From Mycobacterium sp. D16Q13 (GTDB lineage Bacteria; Actinomycetota; Actinomycetes; Mycobacteriales; Mycobacteriaceae): a stretch of DNA of 48,220 nucleotides. The stretch lies in contig NZ_MAEW01000016.1 of assembly GCF_002013375.1 (NCBI RefSeq), positions 1 through 48,220 of the forward strand, read 5' to 3'. This document shows positions 40,051 to 48,220 of this stretch, piece by piece. Under the pieces are notes generated by a model, which worked only from the letters and a program-made list of their open reading frames with translations, made no database searches and was not told where the DNA came from. Numbering within the stretch: the stretch's first letter is position 1; every line of letters begins with the position of its first letter. Position numbers and translations under genes: made by a program.

Positions 40051-40111
40051 TGACTACATCCCTTTACTGCAATTTGATCGCCGCGAACTACGGCGCCGAT
40101 AGGTCTCAGAC

Positions 40112-40140
40112 AGGTTACGAAATGGCATCGACATTGTCCA
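40112..40140 (-). promoter_or_regulatory. SigA-type promoter of the NlpC/P60 gene
   Basis: TGGACA (40140-40135), a 17-nt spacer and TAACCT (40117-40112) on the minus strand make one of the best promoter matches in the window. Transcription would start near 40105, giving a leader of about 55 nt that includes the AAGGGA ribosome site. Confidence 0.6.
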
Positions 40141-40186
40141 CCGCAGTGTGGAATGACGTCAGTGTCGCGTAAACGCCGGTTCTCCT

Positions 40187-40200
40187 CCCCGTTTCCGGGG
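40187..40200 (-). terminator. Short GC hairpin after the four-cysteine miniprotein gene
   Basis: CCCCG and CGGGG flank a 4-nt loop, 31 nt beyond the miniprotein stop codon on the minus strand. The stem is only 5 bp and there is no U tract, so it is at best a weak terminator. Confidence 0.3.
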
Positions 40201-40231
40201 CGGGCCATCATGCACCTATTTCGAGTGTGCC

Positions 40232-40453
40232 CTATGCGACTCCCGCATCGGGCGTCTTCGCCGAATCAGGCGTGTCGTACGTGCGCTGAATCGGCACCAG
40301 GCGCAGCCTGGGCGCCATCCCGGCCTCGGCCAGGACGGCCAGCGCGGCACGTTCATCGTCGGCGAGTGTCTGGGGCACCCCCAACAGCACGCTGACCACG
40401 CAGTCGCCGCATCCCGGGCCGCGCATCGCGCAATCGTCGCAATCGATGAGCAT
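40232..40453 (-). CDS. 73-residue protein with two CxxC pairs (hypothetical)
   Basis: This small protein begins MLIDCDDCAMRGPGCGDCVV, with cysteines at 5, 8, 15 and 18 in a CxxC-x6-CxxC arrangement typical of a zinc or Fe-S knuckle. The rest (VLLGVPQTLADDERAALAVLAEAGMAPRLRLVP) predicts as helix-strand. The coding call rests on a strong purine-rich ribosome site (AGGAGAGGAGGA) before the ATG, the cysteine spacing, and a compact protein with no stops. The frame runs open far upstream antisense to the methyltransferase, which I regard as noise. It is divergent from the methyltransferase gene and 181 nt upstream of the NlpC/P60 gene. Function unknown. Confidence 0.78.
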   Translation of the reverse strand: MLIDCDDCAMRGPGCGDCVVSVLLGVPQTLADDERAALAVLAEAGMAPRLRLVPIQRTYDTPDSAKTPDAGVA

Positions 40454-40545
40454 GGCTCCTCCTCTCCTATAAGTCGTTCTTTCGGGTTCAGGCGGACGGT
40501 AACCGCGCCCACCGACAAGTGGACGGTCCCTGGCACGCTGTCGAT

Positions 40546-41298
40546 ATGACGGAACAGCAGCAGCCGGCACACCACGACCGCCGCCGGGCTGAGTCGTTTG
40601 GAGGCTCCGCCGACGCCTATGACCGTCATCGGCCCCGCTATCCGCAGCCGCTGATCGACGAGCTCGTATCCGGCGGGCAGACGCGCGCTCTGGATGTGGG
40701 AGCAGGTACCGGGATCGCTGCGGCACAGCTGGCCGCGGCCGGTGCCGAGGTGCTGGCGGTCGAACCGGACGCGCGGATGGCCCGGGTGGCGGCCGGGAAG
40801 GGTATCGCCGTCGAGGTGGCCACGTTCGAGGACTGGCGGCCGGCGGGCCGGATGTTCGATCTGGTGCTCTTCGCCCAGTCCTTCCACTGGGTAGAGCCCG
40901 CTGCCGCGCTGCCGAAGGTGTTGACGGTGCTTCGCCCCGGCGGCCGCCTCGCCCTGGTGTGGAACCGCATTGTGCCCACCACGCCGACACAGGACGAGCT
41001 GGACACCGTCTACGCCGATTTCATGGACACCACCCGGCGCCCCTCCATCGACACCGAGGACACCGTCTCCCCGGCCCTTGAGAAATCCGGTTACCACGTG
41101 CGGCACTCCCATTTCCTGGAGCGGCGGCGCTTCTCCACGCGGGCGTACCTGGACATGGTCTTCACCTACTCCAATCACCTCACGCTCGATGCCCCCGCCC
41201 GCGCCGTATTGCGGTCCCGGCTGGAGGAGAAGATCGGCGATGACGGCGTCGACACCACAAACGACGCACTCGCGCTGATCTGCACTCCCGTGGCGTGA
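40546..41298 (+). CDS. Class I SAM-dependent methyltransferase
   Basis: The 250-residue protein has the Rossmann-like methyltransferase motifs in order: AESFGGSADAYDRHRPRYP at the start, motif I ALDVGAGTGIAAAQLA, motif II acid VLAVEPDARMARVA, FDLVLFAQSFHWVEP (post motif) and LRPGGRLALVWNR. This resembles the Methyltransf_11 group that includes small-molecule and ubiquinone-like methyltransferases; the HWVEP variant is common in actinobacterial proteins of unknown substrate. I chose the ATG at 40546; a GTG at 40519 would add nine residues. No ribosome site is evident, so leaderless expression is possible. I do not recall this gene here in M. tuberculosis. Confidence 0.85.
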   Translation: MTEQQQPAHHDRRRAESFGGSADAYDRHRPRYPQPLIDELVSGGQTRALDVGAGTGIAAAQLAAAGAEVLAVEPDARMARVAAGKGIAVEVATFEDWRPAGRMFDLVLFAQSFHWVEPAAALPKVLTVLRPGGRLALVWNRIVPTTPTQDELDTVYADFMDTTRRPSIDTEDTVSPALEKSGYHVRHSHFLERRRFSTRAYLDMVFTYSNHLTLDAPARAVLRSRLEEKIGDDGVDTTNDALALICTPVA

Positions 41299-41322
41299 CG
41301 CCGAAATGTCGGTCCCGGGTCT

Positions 41323-41328
41323 TACGGT
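41323..41328 (+). promoter_or_regulatory. -10 element for the DEDDh/GIY-YIG nuclease gene
   Basis: TACGGT ends exactly 6 nt before the ATG at 41335, in the 36-nt gap after the methyltransferase, and there is no Shine-Dalgarno. The start should therefore be leaderless if this promoter is used. No good -35 is present at standard spacing. Confidence 0.45.
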
Positions 41329-41334
41329 CACGAC

Positions 41335-43128
41335 ATGACGCAGCTGACCTTCGACGAGGTGCACTCCTCGCCGGGGTCGTCGGCGCAAGCCCTGCGTGAC
41401 ACCACCTTTGTGGTGGTGGACCTGGAGACGACCGGGGGCAGCGCGGAGAACGACGCGATCACCGAGATCGGCGCGGTGAAGGTGCGCGGCGGCGAGGTGC
41501 TCGGGGAGCTGGCCACGCTGGTCGATCCGAAACGATCGCTGCCGCCACAGATCGTCCGCCTCACCGGCATCACCTCGGCGATGCTGGTGGACGCACCGCC
41601 GATCGAGCAGGTGCTTCCGACATTTCTCGAATTCGCCCGTGGCGCAGTGCTGGTCGCCCATAACGCCGGCTTCGATATCGGGTTTCTCCAGGCGGCCGCG
41701 CGGCAATGCGGGATCGACTGGCCGCAGCCCACCGTGCTGTGCACGGTCCGGCTCGCCCGCCGGGTGTTGTCGCGCGATGAGGCGCCGCGGGTCAGCTTGG
41801 GTGCACTGGCTCAGCTGCTCGGCGCCTCCACCACCCCCAACCACCGGGCCCTCGATGACGCCCGGGCCACCGTCGATGTACTGCATGCGCTGATCGGCCG
41901 GGTCGGCAACCAGGGCGTGGACACCATGGCAGAGCTGCGACGGTACCGGACCCAGGTACCCAACGCGTTGCGCGACAAACGCTCACTGGCCAATGGAATG
42001 CCTTACGCCCCAGGTGTTTATCTGTTCCGCGGACCATCCGGCGAGGTGCTGTACGTGGGCACCGCGGTCAACCTGCACCGGCGCGTGCAGCAGTACTTCA
42101 CCGGCGCGGATCCGCGCGGCCGCATGCGTGAGATGGTCACCATCGCCACCGCGGTGGATCACGTGACCTGTGCGCACCCGCTGGAGGCAGCGGTGCGCGA
42201 GCTGCGGCTGTTGGGTGCGCACGCACCGCCGTACAACAGGAAGTCGCGATTCCCGCACCGCTGGTGGTGGGTGGTGCTCACTGAGGAGCCATTCCCCCGT
42301 TTCGCCGTCGTCCGGACCACCAATGGGCGCCCGATGCTCGGCCCATTTCACGCACGCGGCGACGCCGCGACGGCCGCCCTGGCACTGGCCCGGTTCACCG
42401 GCGTGCGCACGTGCGCCGCACGCATCGGTGCCAACGGTCGGCACGGCCCCGCATGCAACGGCCAGTCCTACCCGCACGACACCGCCTCCCCGTGCCCCGC
42501 CCCTGCCGGGGTGGACGCCAGCGAGTACCGGGACGCCCTCATCCCGGCAATCGCGGTCCTGGCAGGCACCGAAGGACACCCGCTGCACGCCATGTGCGAC
42601 CGAGTGACCGACCTCAGTGGTCTACGGCGGTATGAAAGCGCCGCGCGACAGCGCGATGCGACGGCTACCCTCCTCGAGGCACTGGCGCGCCAGCACCGCC
42701 TGCACGCCCTCTCGCGCATCGAGGAGCTGATCGCCGCGCGGCCCGACGGTGAGGGCGGATGGCACATCGCCGTCATGCGGCATGGACAGCTGGCCGGTGC
42801 CGCGGTCGCCCGCCGGGGTGTCCCTCCGATGCCGGTGGTGGCGGCAGCTTCGGCGTCGGCCCAAGTGGTACTTCCGACCCCCGAACCGTTCGGTGGGGCC
42901 GCACCCGAGGAGACCGGGCTGATCACGCGCTGGCTGGCCGAACCCGGTGTACGGATCGTGTCCTCGACAGACGGCTACGCCGAGGCGACGGGATGTTCCG
43001 GCCCCCTGCGCGATTGGGCGGCGGCAGCACGCAGCGCGCGCATCGCGCACGCCGTCCACCACGACGACTGGGGGCTATCCGAGCTGATCAGGCCTGGGCG
43101 TGCTGTTGCGTCCCGGGCCGCCGGCTGA
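41335..43128 (+). CDS. DEDDh exonuclease / GIY-YIG endonuclease fusion (Rv2191-like, UvrC/Cho-type)
   Basis: The 597-residue protein joins two nucleases. Residues about 24-190 are a DnaQ-like 3'-5' exonuclease with all five acidic/His residues: [10 protein letters not shown] (D29, E31), [10 protein letters not shown] (D114) and [11 protein letters not shown] (H170, D175). Residues about 221-305 are a GIY-YIG domain as in UvrC and Cho ([30 protein letters not shown], then [21 protein letters not shown]). A UvrC-like middle region with conserved cysteines and a C-terminal region of about 280 residues follow. No UvrB-binding or helix-hairpin-helix segment is obvious, so a role in repair or nucleotide excision backup is inferred. 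It corresponds to Rv2191. Confidence 0.92.
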   Translation: MTQLTFDEVHSSPGSSAQALRDTTFVVVDLETTGGSAENDAITEIGAVKVRGGEVLGELATLVDPKRSLPPQIVRLTGITSAMLVDAPPIEQVLPTFLEFARGAVLVAHNAGFDIGFLQAAARQCGIDWPQPTVLCTVRLARRVLSRDEAPRVSLGALAQLLGASTTPNHRALDDARATVDVLHALIGRVGNQGVDTMAELRRYRTQVPNALRDKRSLANGMPYAPGVYLFRGPSGEVLYVGTAVNLHRRVQQYFTGADPRGRMREMVTIATAVDHVTCAHPLEAAVRELRLLGAHAPPYNRKSRFPHRWWWVVLTEEPFPRFAVVRTTNGRPMLGPFHARGDAATAALALARFTGVRTCAARIGANGRHGPACNGQSYPHDTASPCPAPAGVDASEYRDALIPAIAVLAGTEGHPLHAMCDRVTDLSGLRRYESAARQRDATATLLEALARQHRLHALSRIEELIAARPDGEGGWHIAVMRHGQLAGAAVARRGVPPMPVVAAASASAQVVLPTPEPFGGAAPEETGLITRWLAEPGVRIVSSTDGYAEATGCSGPLRDWAAAARSARIAHAVHHDDWGLSELIRPGRAVASRAAG

Positions 43129-43242
43129 CCGTGCTGCCTAGTCGGCCGACAGTGAGTCGAAATCGCCGTGCCGCACCGAGTCGCGGCAATTGTTGACCCG
43201 CTACCGCGCTACAGAGTCAAGCCCGAATCTGCCGCGGGAACC

Positions 43243-44304
43243 CTACTCGGCCCCAAGCCGCTGGCTGACGACGATCCACTTATCCAACAGCGCCGCCGCC
43301 GCCCCCGAATCGATGGCACCGGACACCCGCGCGAGTGCGTTCTCCCAGGCGGGCAGCCATTGAGCATCGCTGGCCAGCCCGGCATGCGCCACCACGGCGC
43401 CCGCGGCGTTGAGCACCACCGCGTCGCGCACCGCGCCGGTTCCGCCGGCCAGGACCGCCCGGACCTCGGCGGCATTGAACTCCGGATCACCGCCAACCAG
43501 CTCCTCCAGCCGGGCACGCGCGAAACCGAATGCCGCCGGATCGAACCGCAGCTTGTCGACGGTGCCCGCCTGAACCCGCCAGATGGTGCTGGTTGTGGTG
43601 GTGGTCAGCTCATCGAGCCCGTCGTCACCATGCACGACCAACACACTGGACCCACGTCCGGCGAAGACCCCCGCCGTGACCTCCGCCAGGTCAGCGAACG
43701 CACAGCCGATCAATCCCGCCCGGGGGCGAGCCGGATTCGTCAGCGGCCCAAGCAAATTGAATACCGTCGGGACACCGATCTCACGACGCACCACGGAGGC
43801 GTACCGATACGACGGGTGAAAATGCGGCGCGAAGCAAAACCCGATTCCCACCTCGGCGAGACTGCGCGTCACCTGCTCGGGCCCCAGGTCGATGCGTACT
43901 CCCAGCGCCTCCAGCGTGTCAGCGCCACCGGCCAGTGAGGAGGCGGCCCGGTTGCCGTGCTTGACCACCGGCACACCGCACGCCGCCACCACGATGGAGG
44001 CCATGGTGGACAGGTTCACCGTGTTCGCGCCGTCGCCTCCGGTACCGACGATGTCCACGGCGTTGGCGCCGATCTGTTCACCCGAGGGAAACCCGATCGC
44101 ATGCGAGAGCATCGTGTCAGCCAGCTCGCCGACTTCAGTGGACGTCGGGGACTTCATCCGCATCGCCACCCCGAAGGCCGCGATCTGGGCGGGGGTGGCC
44201 GCGCCCGTCATGATCTGGTCCATGGCCCAGGCCGCCTGACCCGCCGACAGGTCACGACGGTTGGTCAGCTCGCCCAGTACCAGGGGCCAGGAATGTTCGG
44301 GCAC
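43243..44304 (-). CDS. trpD: Anthranilate phosphoribosyltransferase TrpD
   Basis: TrpD transfers phosphoribose from PRPP to anthranilate, the second committed step of tryptophan synthesis. The 353-residue protein has the PRPP/Mg motif [42 protein letters not shown], the anthranilate channel [39 protein letters not shown] and [14 protein letters not shown]. The GTG at 44304 starts the family-like [20 protein letters not shown]; the open frame farther upstream has no similarity. trpD stands alone, away from other trp genes, as in M. tuberculosis. It is divergent from ctaE with 190 nt between start codons. Confidence 0.95.
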   Translation of the reverse strand: MPEHSWPLVLGELTNRRDLSAGQAAWAMDQIMTGAATPAQIAAFGVAMRMKSPTSTEVGELADTMLSHAIGFPSGEQIGANAVDIVGTGGDGANTVNLSTMASIVVAACGVPVVKHGNRAASSLAGGADTLEALGVRIDLGPEQVTRSLAEVGIGFCFAPHFHPSYRYASVVRREIGVPTVFNLLGPLTNPARPRAGLIGCAFADLAEVTAGVFAGRGSSVLVVHGDDGLDELTTTTTSTIWRVQAGTVDKLRFDPAAFGFARARLEELVGGDPEFNAAEVRAVLAGGTGAVRDAVVLNAAGAVVAHAGLASDAQWLPAWENALARVSGAIDSGAAAALLDKWIVVSQRLGAE

Positions 44305-44309
44305 GCCGC

Positions 44310-44338
44310 AAATGGTCCCATGGACACAACGCTGACAA
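44310..44338 (-). promoter_or_regulatory. Possible trpD promoter
   Basis: TTGTCA (44338-44333) is a one-mismatch -35 and CCATTT (44315-44310), 17 nt downstream, sits 5 nt before the GTG start. The -10 is poor against TANNNT, so this is a tentative call. No trp attenuator or leader peptide was seen. Confidence 0.28.
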
Positions 44339-44482
44339 CAAAGGACCAATTGCCCTCCGGGCACAGCGCGACACGCCGGGCAGCCGCGGCCGACACCACT
44401 CTCATCAGAGGCCACACACGTTGTGGAGAGTCGGTCACAAATCAATGTCGGACCCGGGTGGCTCTCGACAACTACAAAGCGT

Positions 44483-44488
44483 CATACT
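44483..44488 (+). promoter_or_regulatory. -10 element for a leaderless ctaE-qcrCAB mRNA
   Basis: CATACT ends exactly 6 nt before the ctaE GTG at 44495, and the region shows no ribosome site. The first base departs from TANNNT, and TCGACA upstream is too close (12 nt) to be a regular -35, so confidence is moderate. Confidence 0.4.
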
Positions 44489-44494
44489 TACGAC

Positions 44495-45115
44495 GTGACG
44501 ACCGCAGCAGCCCCAGGATCGCCGGCGGGAACCGCCATTACCCAGCGGGTTCATTCACTGAACCGGCCCAATATGGTGAGTGTTGGCACCATTGTGTGGC
44601 TTTCCAGTGAGTTGATGTTCTTTGCTGGACTCTTCGCGTTCTACTTCACCGCCCGGGCCCAGTCCGGCGGTAATTGGCCGCCGGAGCCCACCGAGCTGAA
44701 CCTTGGTCTTGCCATCCCCGTCACCGCCGTGCTGGTCGCCTCGTCGTTCACCTGTCAGATGGGTGTGTTCGCCGCGGAGCGCGGCGATGTCTTCGGGCTG
44801 CGCCGCTGGTACGTCATCACCCTCATCATGGGCACCTTCTTCGTCCTCGGCCAGGGCTACGAGTACATCAACCTCGTGCACGAGGGCACCACCATCGCCG
44901 GCAGTGCCTACGGCTCAACCTTCTACTTGGCCACCGGCTTCCACGGTCTGCACGTCATCGGCGGTCTGGTCGCCTTCATCTATCTCCTGGTTCGTACCCG
45001 GATGAGCAAGTTCACCCCTGCCCAGGCAACCTCCGCGATCGTCGTGTCGTACTACTGGCACTTCGTCGACATCGTGTGGATCGCATTGTTCGCCACCATC
45101 TACTTCGTCCGATGA
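44495..45115 (+). CDS. ctaE: Cytochrome c oxidase subunit III (CtaE)
   Basis: CtaE is the third core subunit of the aa3-type cytochrome c oxidase, a membrane protein without cofactors that supports proton uptake and supercomplex assembly. The 206-residue protein has the short actinobacterial form with five helices and motifs [55 protein letters not shown] and [21 protein letters not shown]. The GTG at 44495 matches the family start. Its stop overlaps the qcrC start (ATGA), joining oxidase and bc1 genes in one operon, as in other mycobacteria where the two complexes form an obligate supercomplex. Confidence 0.96.
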   Translation: MTTAAAPGSPAGTAITQRVHSLNRPNMVSVGTIVWLSSELMFFAGLFAFYFTARAQSGGNWPPEPTELNLGLAIPVTAVLVASSFTCQMGVFAAERGDVFGLRRWYVITLIMGTFFVLGQGYEYINLVHEGTTIAGSAYGSTFYLATGFHGLHVIGGLVAFIYLLVRTRMSKFTPAQATSAIVVSYYWHFVDIVWIALFATIYFVR

Positions 45116-45984
45116 ACCAGCCCGACTCGGTGAAGGGAGCCCCACAGTTGAGCGTGGAGCCCGTCAACAACACAGCCGCCAAGAAACGCGCACGCCGCAA
45201 GTTCCGCCGTCGCATCTCAGCAGGTTTGCTGCTGCTGATCGCGCTGGTAGTTGCCGGCGGCTTGGCCTCGACCTTCACGCCCACCCCGCAGGTCGCGGTG
45301 GCCGACGAGGACAAGTCAGCGCTACTGCGCACGGGTAAGCAGCTGTACGAGACCTCGTGCATCACCTGCCACGGCGCGAACCTGCAGGGTGTACCCGACC
45401 GCGGCCCGAGCCTCATCGGCGTGGGCGACGCGGCCGTCTACTTCCAGGTCTCCACGGGCCGTATGCCGGCGATGCGCAACGAGGCTCAGGCCCAGCGCAA
45501 GGACCCGATCTTCGACGAGGAGCAGACTGACGCCCTCGGTGCGTACATCCAGGCCAACGGCGGCGGACCCCAGGTCGTCCGTGATGGCGACGGCGCAATC
45601 GCTCAAACGTCGTTGCGCGGCAATAACATCGCCCGCGGTGGCGACCTGTTCCGGTTGAACTGCGCGTCCTGCCACAACTTCACCGGCCGCGGTGGCGCCC
45701 TCTCGTCGGGCAAGTTCGCCCCCGAGCTCGATCCGGCCAACGAGCAGCAGATCTACACCGCCATGCTCACCGGCCCGCAGAACATGCCCAAGTTCTCCGA
45801 CCGCCAGCTGACCCCCGACGAGAAGAAGGACATCGTCGCCTACGTCAAGGCTTCGACCGAGACCCCCGATCCGGGCGGTTACGGGCTGGGCGGCTTCGGA
45901 CCGGCGTCTGAAGGTATGGCCATCTGGATCATCGGCATCGTCGCCGCCATTGCCGCGGCACTGTGGATTGGAGCGCGCGCGTGA
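45112..45984 (+). CDS. qcrC: Diheme cytochrome c subunit QcrC of the cytochrome bcc complex
   Basis: QcrC carries two c-type hemes and passes electrons from the Rieske centre directly to the aa3 oxidase, replacing soluble cytochrome c. The protein has a basic N-terminus, one N-terminal membrane helix (about 37-55), heme motif one SCITCHG (C83, C86, H87), heme motif two NCASCHNF (C184, C187, H188) and a C-terminal helix ([19 protein letters not shown]). The ATG at 45112 (290 residues) overlaps the ctaE stop. A TTG at 45148 (278 residues) has AGGGAG 8 nt upstream and gives an N-terminus more like that of M. tuberculosis, so either start could be real. Confidence 0.95.
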   Translation: MNQPDSVKGAPQLSVEPVNNTAAKKRARRKFRRRISAGLLLLIALVVAGGLASTFTPTPQVAVADEDKSALLRTGKQLYETSCITCHGANLQGVPDRGPSLIGVGDAAVYFQVSTGRMPAMRNEAQAQRKDPIFDEEQTDALGAYIQANGGGPQVVRDGDGAIAQTSLRGNNIARGGDLFRLNCASCHNFTGRGGALSSGKFAPELDPANEQQIYTAMLTGPQNMPKFSDRQLTPDEKKDIVAYVKASTETPDPGGYGLGGFGPASEGMAIWIIGIVAAIAAALWIGARA

Positions 45985-47150
45985 GTGGCGATCCCAAAGT
46001 AGAGATTCCCAGCGACGAGCAGCTCGCGGCTATGAGCCGCGACGAGCTGGTCAAGCTCGGTACCAACCTCGACGGCGTCGAGATCGTCTACCGCGAACCA
46101 CGCTGGCCCGTTGAGGGCACCAAGGCCGAGAAGCGCGCCGAGCGTCTGATCGCGCTCTGGTTCGCCCTCGGCGGCGTATTTGGCCTCGCCCTGCTCGGTG
46201 TATTCCTGTTTTGGCCCTGGGAGTACAAGCCATTCGGCGATCCGGGTAATGCGGCGTACAACCTCGCGACACCGCTGTACGGCCTGACCCTGGGTCTGTC
46301 GGTGCTCTCGCTGGGCATCGGCGCGGTGCTGTACACCAAGAAGTTCGTTCCCCAGGAGATCTCGATCCAGGACCGCCACGACGGGCCGGGCTCGTCGGAG
46401 GTGGACCGCAAGACCATCGTCGCGCAGCTGCAGGACACCCTGGAGACCTCGACGCTCCCCCGCCGCAAGATGGTCATCCGGGCTCTCGGGTTCGGCGTCG
46501 GCGCGATGGGCGCCGGCACCGCCGTCGCATTCATCGGCGGCCTGATCAAGAACCCGTGGGCCCCCGTGGTCCCCACCGCCAATGGCAAGCAGCCGGTGCT
46601 GCTCACCAGCGGCTGGACCCCGCGGTACAAGGGCGAAACCATCTACCTGGGCCGGGCCGTGGGCAGCAGCTCGCAGATCCTGCTGAAGGTCCGCCCCGAG
46701 GACATCGACGCCGGCGGCATGGAGACCGTGTTCCCGTGGCGCGAGTCCGATGGCGATGGCACCACCGTCGAATCGCACGAGAAGTTGTCGCATATCTCTA
46801 TGGGCGTACGTAACCCGGTGATGATCATCCGGGTGCGCCCCAGCGATATGGGCAAGGTGATCAAGCGCAAGGGACAGGAAAGCTTCAACTACGGCGACCT
46901 GTTCGCGTACACCAAGATCTGCTCGCACCTGGGTTGCCCCACATCACTTTTCGAGCAGCAGACCTACCGCATCCTGTGCCCGTGCCACCAGTCGCAGTTT
47001 GACGCACTGCACTTCGCCAAGCCCATCTTCGGGCCGGCCGCCCGGGCACTGGCACAGCTGCCGATCACCGTCGACAAGGACGGATACCTCGTCGCCAATG
47101 GCGACTTCGTCGAGCCCGTCGGACCCGCATTCTGGGAGCGCAAATCATGA
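45981..47150 (+). CDS. qcrA: Rieske iron-sulfur subunit QcrA of the cytochrome bcc complex
   Basis: QcrA holds the 2Fe-2S cluster that takes electrons from menaquinol at the Qp site. The 389-residue protein is the long actinobacterial form, with a cytoplasmic N-terminus, three membrane helices (about 57-78, 98-118 and 165-188) and a C-terminal Rieske domain. Cluster ligands are C314 and H316 in CSHLGC and C333 and H336 in CPCHQSQF, with C319-C335 as the expected disulfide. The GTG overlaps the qcrC stop (GTGA), and the stop overlaps the qcrB start (ATGA). Confidence 0.96.
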   Translation: MSGDPKVEIPSDEQLAAMSRDELVKLGTNLDGVEIVYREPRWPVEGTKAEKRAERLIALWFALGGVFGLALLGVFLFWPWEYKPFGDPGNAAYNLATPLYGLTLGLSVLSLGIGAVLYTKKFVPQEISIQDRHDGPGSSEVDRKTIVAQLQDTLETSTLPRRKMVIRALGFGVGAMGAGTAVAFIGGLIKNPWAPVVPTANGKQPVLLTSGWTPRYKGETIYLGRAVGSSSQILLKVRPEDIDAGGMETVFPWRESDGDGTTVESHEKLSHISMGVRNPVMIIRVRPSDMGKVIKRKGQESFNYGDLFAYTKICSHLGCPTSLFEQQTYRILCPCHQSQFDALHFAKPIFGPAARALAQLPITVDKDGYLVANGDFVEPVGPAFWERKS

Positions 47151-48220
47151 GCGAAACAGCCCAAAAGCCGTCACGCCTAGGCAAACAAGCTGAGGCGATC
47201 GACTCTCGGTACCACCTCGCCGCCGGGATGAAGCGGCAGATCAACAAGGTCTTCCCGACGCACTGGTCGTTCATGCTCGGTGAGATCGCGTTGTACAGCT
47301 TCATCATCCTGCTGCTCTCGGGCGTGTATCTGACTCTGTTCTTCGACCCGTCGATGGCCGAGGTCACCTACAACGGCGTCTACCAGCCGCTGCGCGGTGT
47401 GCAGATGTCCAAGGCATACGAGACCGCGCTGAACATCAGCTTCGAGGTCCGCGGTGGCCTCTTCGTGCGACAGATCCACCACTGGGCAGCGCTGATGTTC
47501 GCGGCGTCGATCATGGTGCACCTGGCGCGCATCTTCTTCACCGGCGCATTCCGCCGGCCCCGCGAAGCCAACTGGGTGATTGGCTCGCTGCTGCTGATTC
47601 TGGCGATGTTCGAGGGCTACTTCGGCTACTCGCTGCCCGATGACCTGCTCTCCGGTATCGGTCTGCGCGCCGCGATGTCATCGATCACCTTGGGTATCCC
47701 GGTCGTCGGTACCTGGATGCATTGGGCGCTGTTCGGCGGCGACTTCCCCGGCAACATCTGGATCCCGCGCATGTACGCGCTGCACATCCTGCTGATCCCC
47801 GCGATCATCCTGGCCCTCATCGGCGTGCACCTGGCGCTGGTGTGGTACCAGAAGCACACCCAGTTCCCCGGCCCGGGTGCCAAGGAATCCAATGTGGTCG
47901 GCGTGCGCATTCTGCCGGTGTTCGCACTGAAGGGCGGAGCGTTCTTCGCCTTCACCACCGCCATCCTGGCGCTGATGAGTGGCCTGCTGCAGATCAACCC
48001 GATCTGGTTGTTGGGCCCCTACAAGCCCTCACAGGTGTCGGCGGGCAGCCAGCCCGACTTCTACATGCAGTGGACAGAAGGCCTGGCGCGTCTATGGCCT
48101 GCCTGGGAGCTGTACATCTTCGGGCACACCGTGCCCGCGGTGTTCGCGGTGGCGATCATCATGGGCGTGGTGTTCGGTCTGCTGACCATGTACCCGTTCA
48201 TCGAGAAGAAGCTGACCGGC
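47147..48220 (+). CDS. qcrB: Cytochrome b subunit QcrB of the bcc complex (3' end outside the window)
   Basis: QcrB is the di-heme cytochrome b that oxidises menaquinol at Qp and reduces it at Qn. Reading from the ATG at 47147, 358 codons are present and the frame is open at the window edge. It begins [21 protein letters not shown]; helix B carries heme ligands in [11 protein letters not shown] and [11 protein letters not shown], and helix D in [11 protein letters not shown] and [23 protein letters not shown] holds the Qp-site PDFY (equivalent to PEWY) and T310-E311, which by my count align with T313-E314 of M. tuberculosis, contact residues for telacebec. The residue two before T310 is Gln308 rather than Met as I recall for M. 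tuberculosis. The start overlaps qcrA. Confidence 0.96.
   Translation, partial: MSETAQKPSRLGKQAEAIDSRYHLAAGMKRQINKVFPTHWSFMLGEIALYSFIILLLSGVYLTLFFDPSMAEVTYNGVYQPLRGVQMSKAYETALNISFEVRGGLFVRQIHHWAALMFAASIMVHLARIFFTGAFRRPREANWVIGSLLLILAMFEGYFGYSLPDDLLSGIGLRAAMSSITLGIPVVGTWMHWALFGGDFPGNIWIPRMYALHILLIPAIILALIGVHLALVWYQKHTQFPGPGAKESNVVGVRILPVFALKGGAFFAFTTAILALMSGLLQINPIWLLGPYKPSQVSAGSQPDFYMQWTEGLARLWPAWELYIFGHTVPAVFAVAIIMGVVFGLLTMYPFIEKKLTG

Noticed and set aside
40216..41886. 556-codon open frame antisense to the methyltransferase and nuclease genes
   Set aside because: Antisense shadow with an atypical composition. The real small gene here (40232-40453) is in a different frame with its own ribosome site.

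Overview
The window is a GC-rich actinobacterial chromosome segment with strongly mycobacterial gene content and order. It carries an uninterrupted division and cell-wall (dcw) cluster, phosphatidylinositol mannoside / lipoarabinomannan enzymes (MptA, PimB', a GT87 mannosyltransferase), PknL with its Rv2175c-like partner, type II DAHP synthase and the ctaE-qcrCAB block. Gene order follows the M. tuberculosis Rv2147c-Rv2196 interval as I remember it, but proteins are clearly diverged and several genes seem extra. My best guess is a rapidly growing mycobacterium, possibly of the Mycobacteroides abscessus/chelonae group; this is inferred from memory of homologues, not from a search.

Region 1 (about 1-19.7 kb, all on the minus strand, so read right to left): a DUF3040 membrane protein with its own terminator, then mraZ, rsmH, an FtsL-like protein, ftsI/pbpB, murE, murF, mraY, murD, ftsW, murG, murC, ftsQ, ftsZ, pgeF, yggS and sepF. 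Many junctions are 1-4 nt overlaps (ATGA, GTGA, TGATG), so much of the cluster should be one translationally coupled operon. It makes lipid II (MurC-F, MraY, MurG), polymerises and crosslinks it at the septum (FtsW, FtsI), and builds the division machine (FtsZ, SepF, FtsQ, FtsL-like). A triple MraZ-box repeat precedes mraZ, and there is a 209-nt gap with a candidate promoter before ftsZ.

Region 2 (about 19.9-31.4 kb): short, mostly convergent or divergent units: GNAT acetyltransferase-lppM, metF, idsA2-mptA (prenyl diphosphate synthase and a polyprenyl-phosphate-mannose-using mannosyltransferase), an Rv2175c-like regulator, a SRPBCC protein, pknL, aroG, RNase AS with a GT87 mannosyltransferase, and a PlsC acyltransferase.

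Region 3 (about 31.6-43.1 kb): a CxxC protein / ArsA-type ATPase / SRPBCC operon, a Ddn-type F420 protein, a second SRPBCC protein, fadD15, pimB', a HExxH lipoprotein, an NlpC/P60 hydrolase, a four-cysteine miniprotein, a methyltransferase and a DEDDh/GIY-YIG fusion nuclease.

Region 4 (43.2 kb to the end): trpD, then ctaE-qcrC-qcrA-qcrB (qcrB truncated by the window edge), encoding parts of the bcc-aa3 respiratory supercomplex.

No tRNA, rRNA, CRISPR array, insertion sequence or prophage was seen. The most distinctive sequence-level pattern is regulatory: in regions 2-4 many genes have a TANNNT -10 element 6-8 nt before the start codon and no Shine-Dalgarno, which predicts leaderless mRNAs, whereas most dcw genes have a clear ribosome site or are translationally coupled. 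I did not find a convincing new multi-gene system. The better leads are the conserved in-frame sequence upstream of rsmH, a possible CTG start for idsA2, the overlapping CTAG stop codons at two convergent gene pairs, and the uncharacterised CxxC/ArsA/SRPBCC and HExxH-lipoprotein genes.
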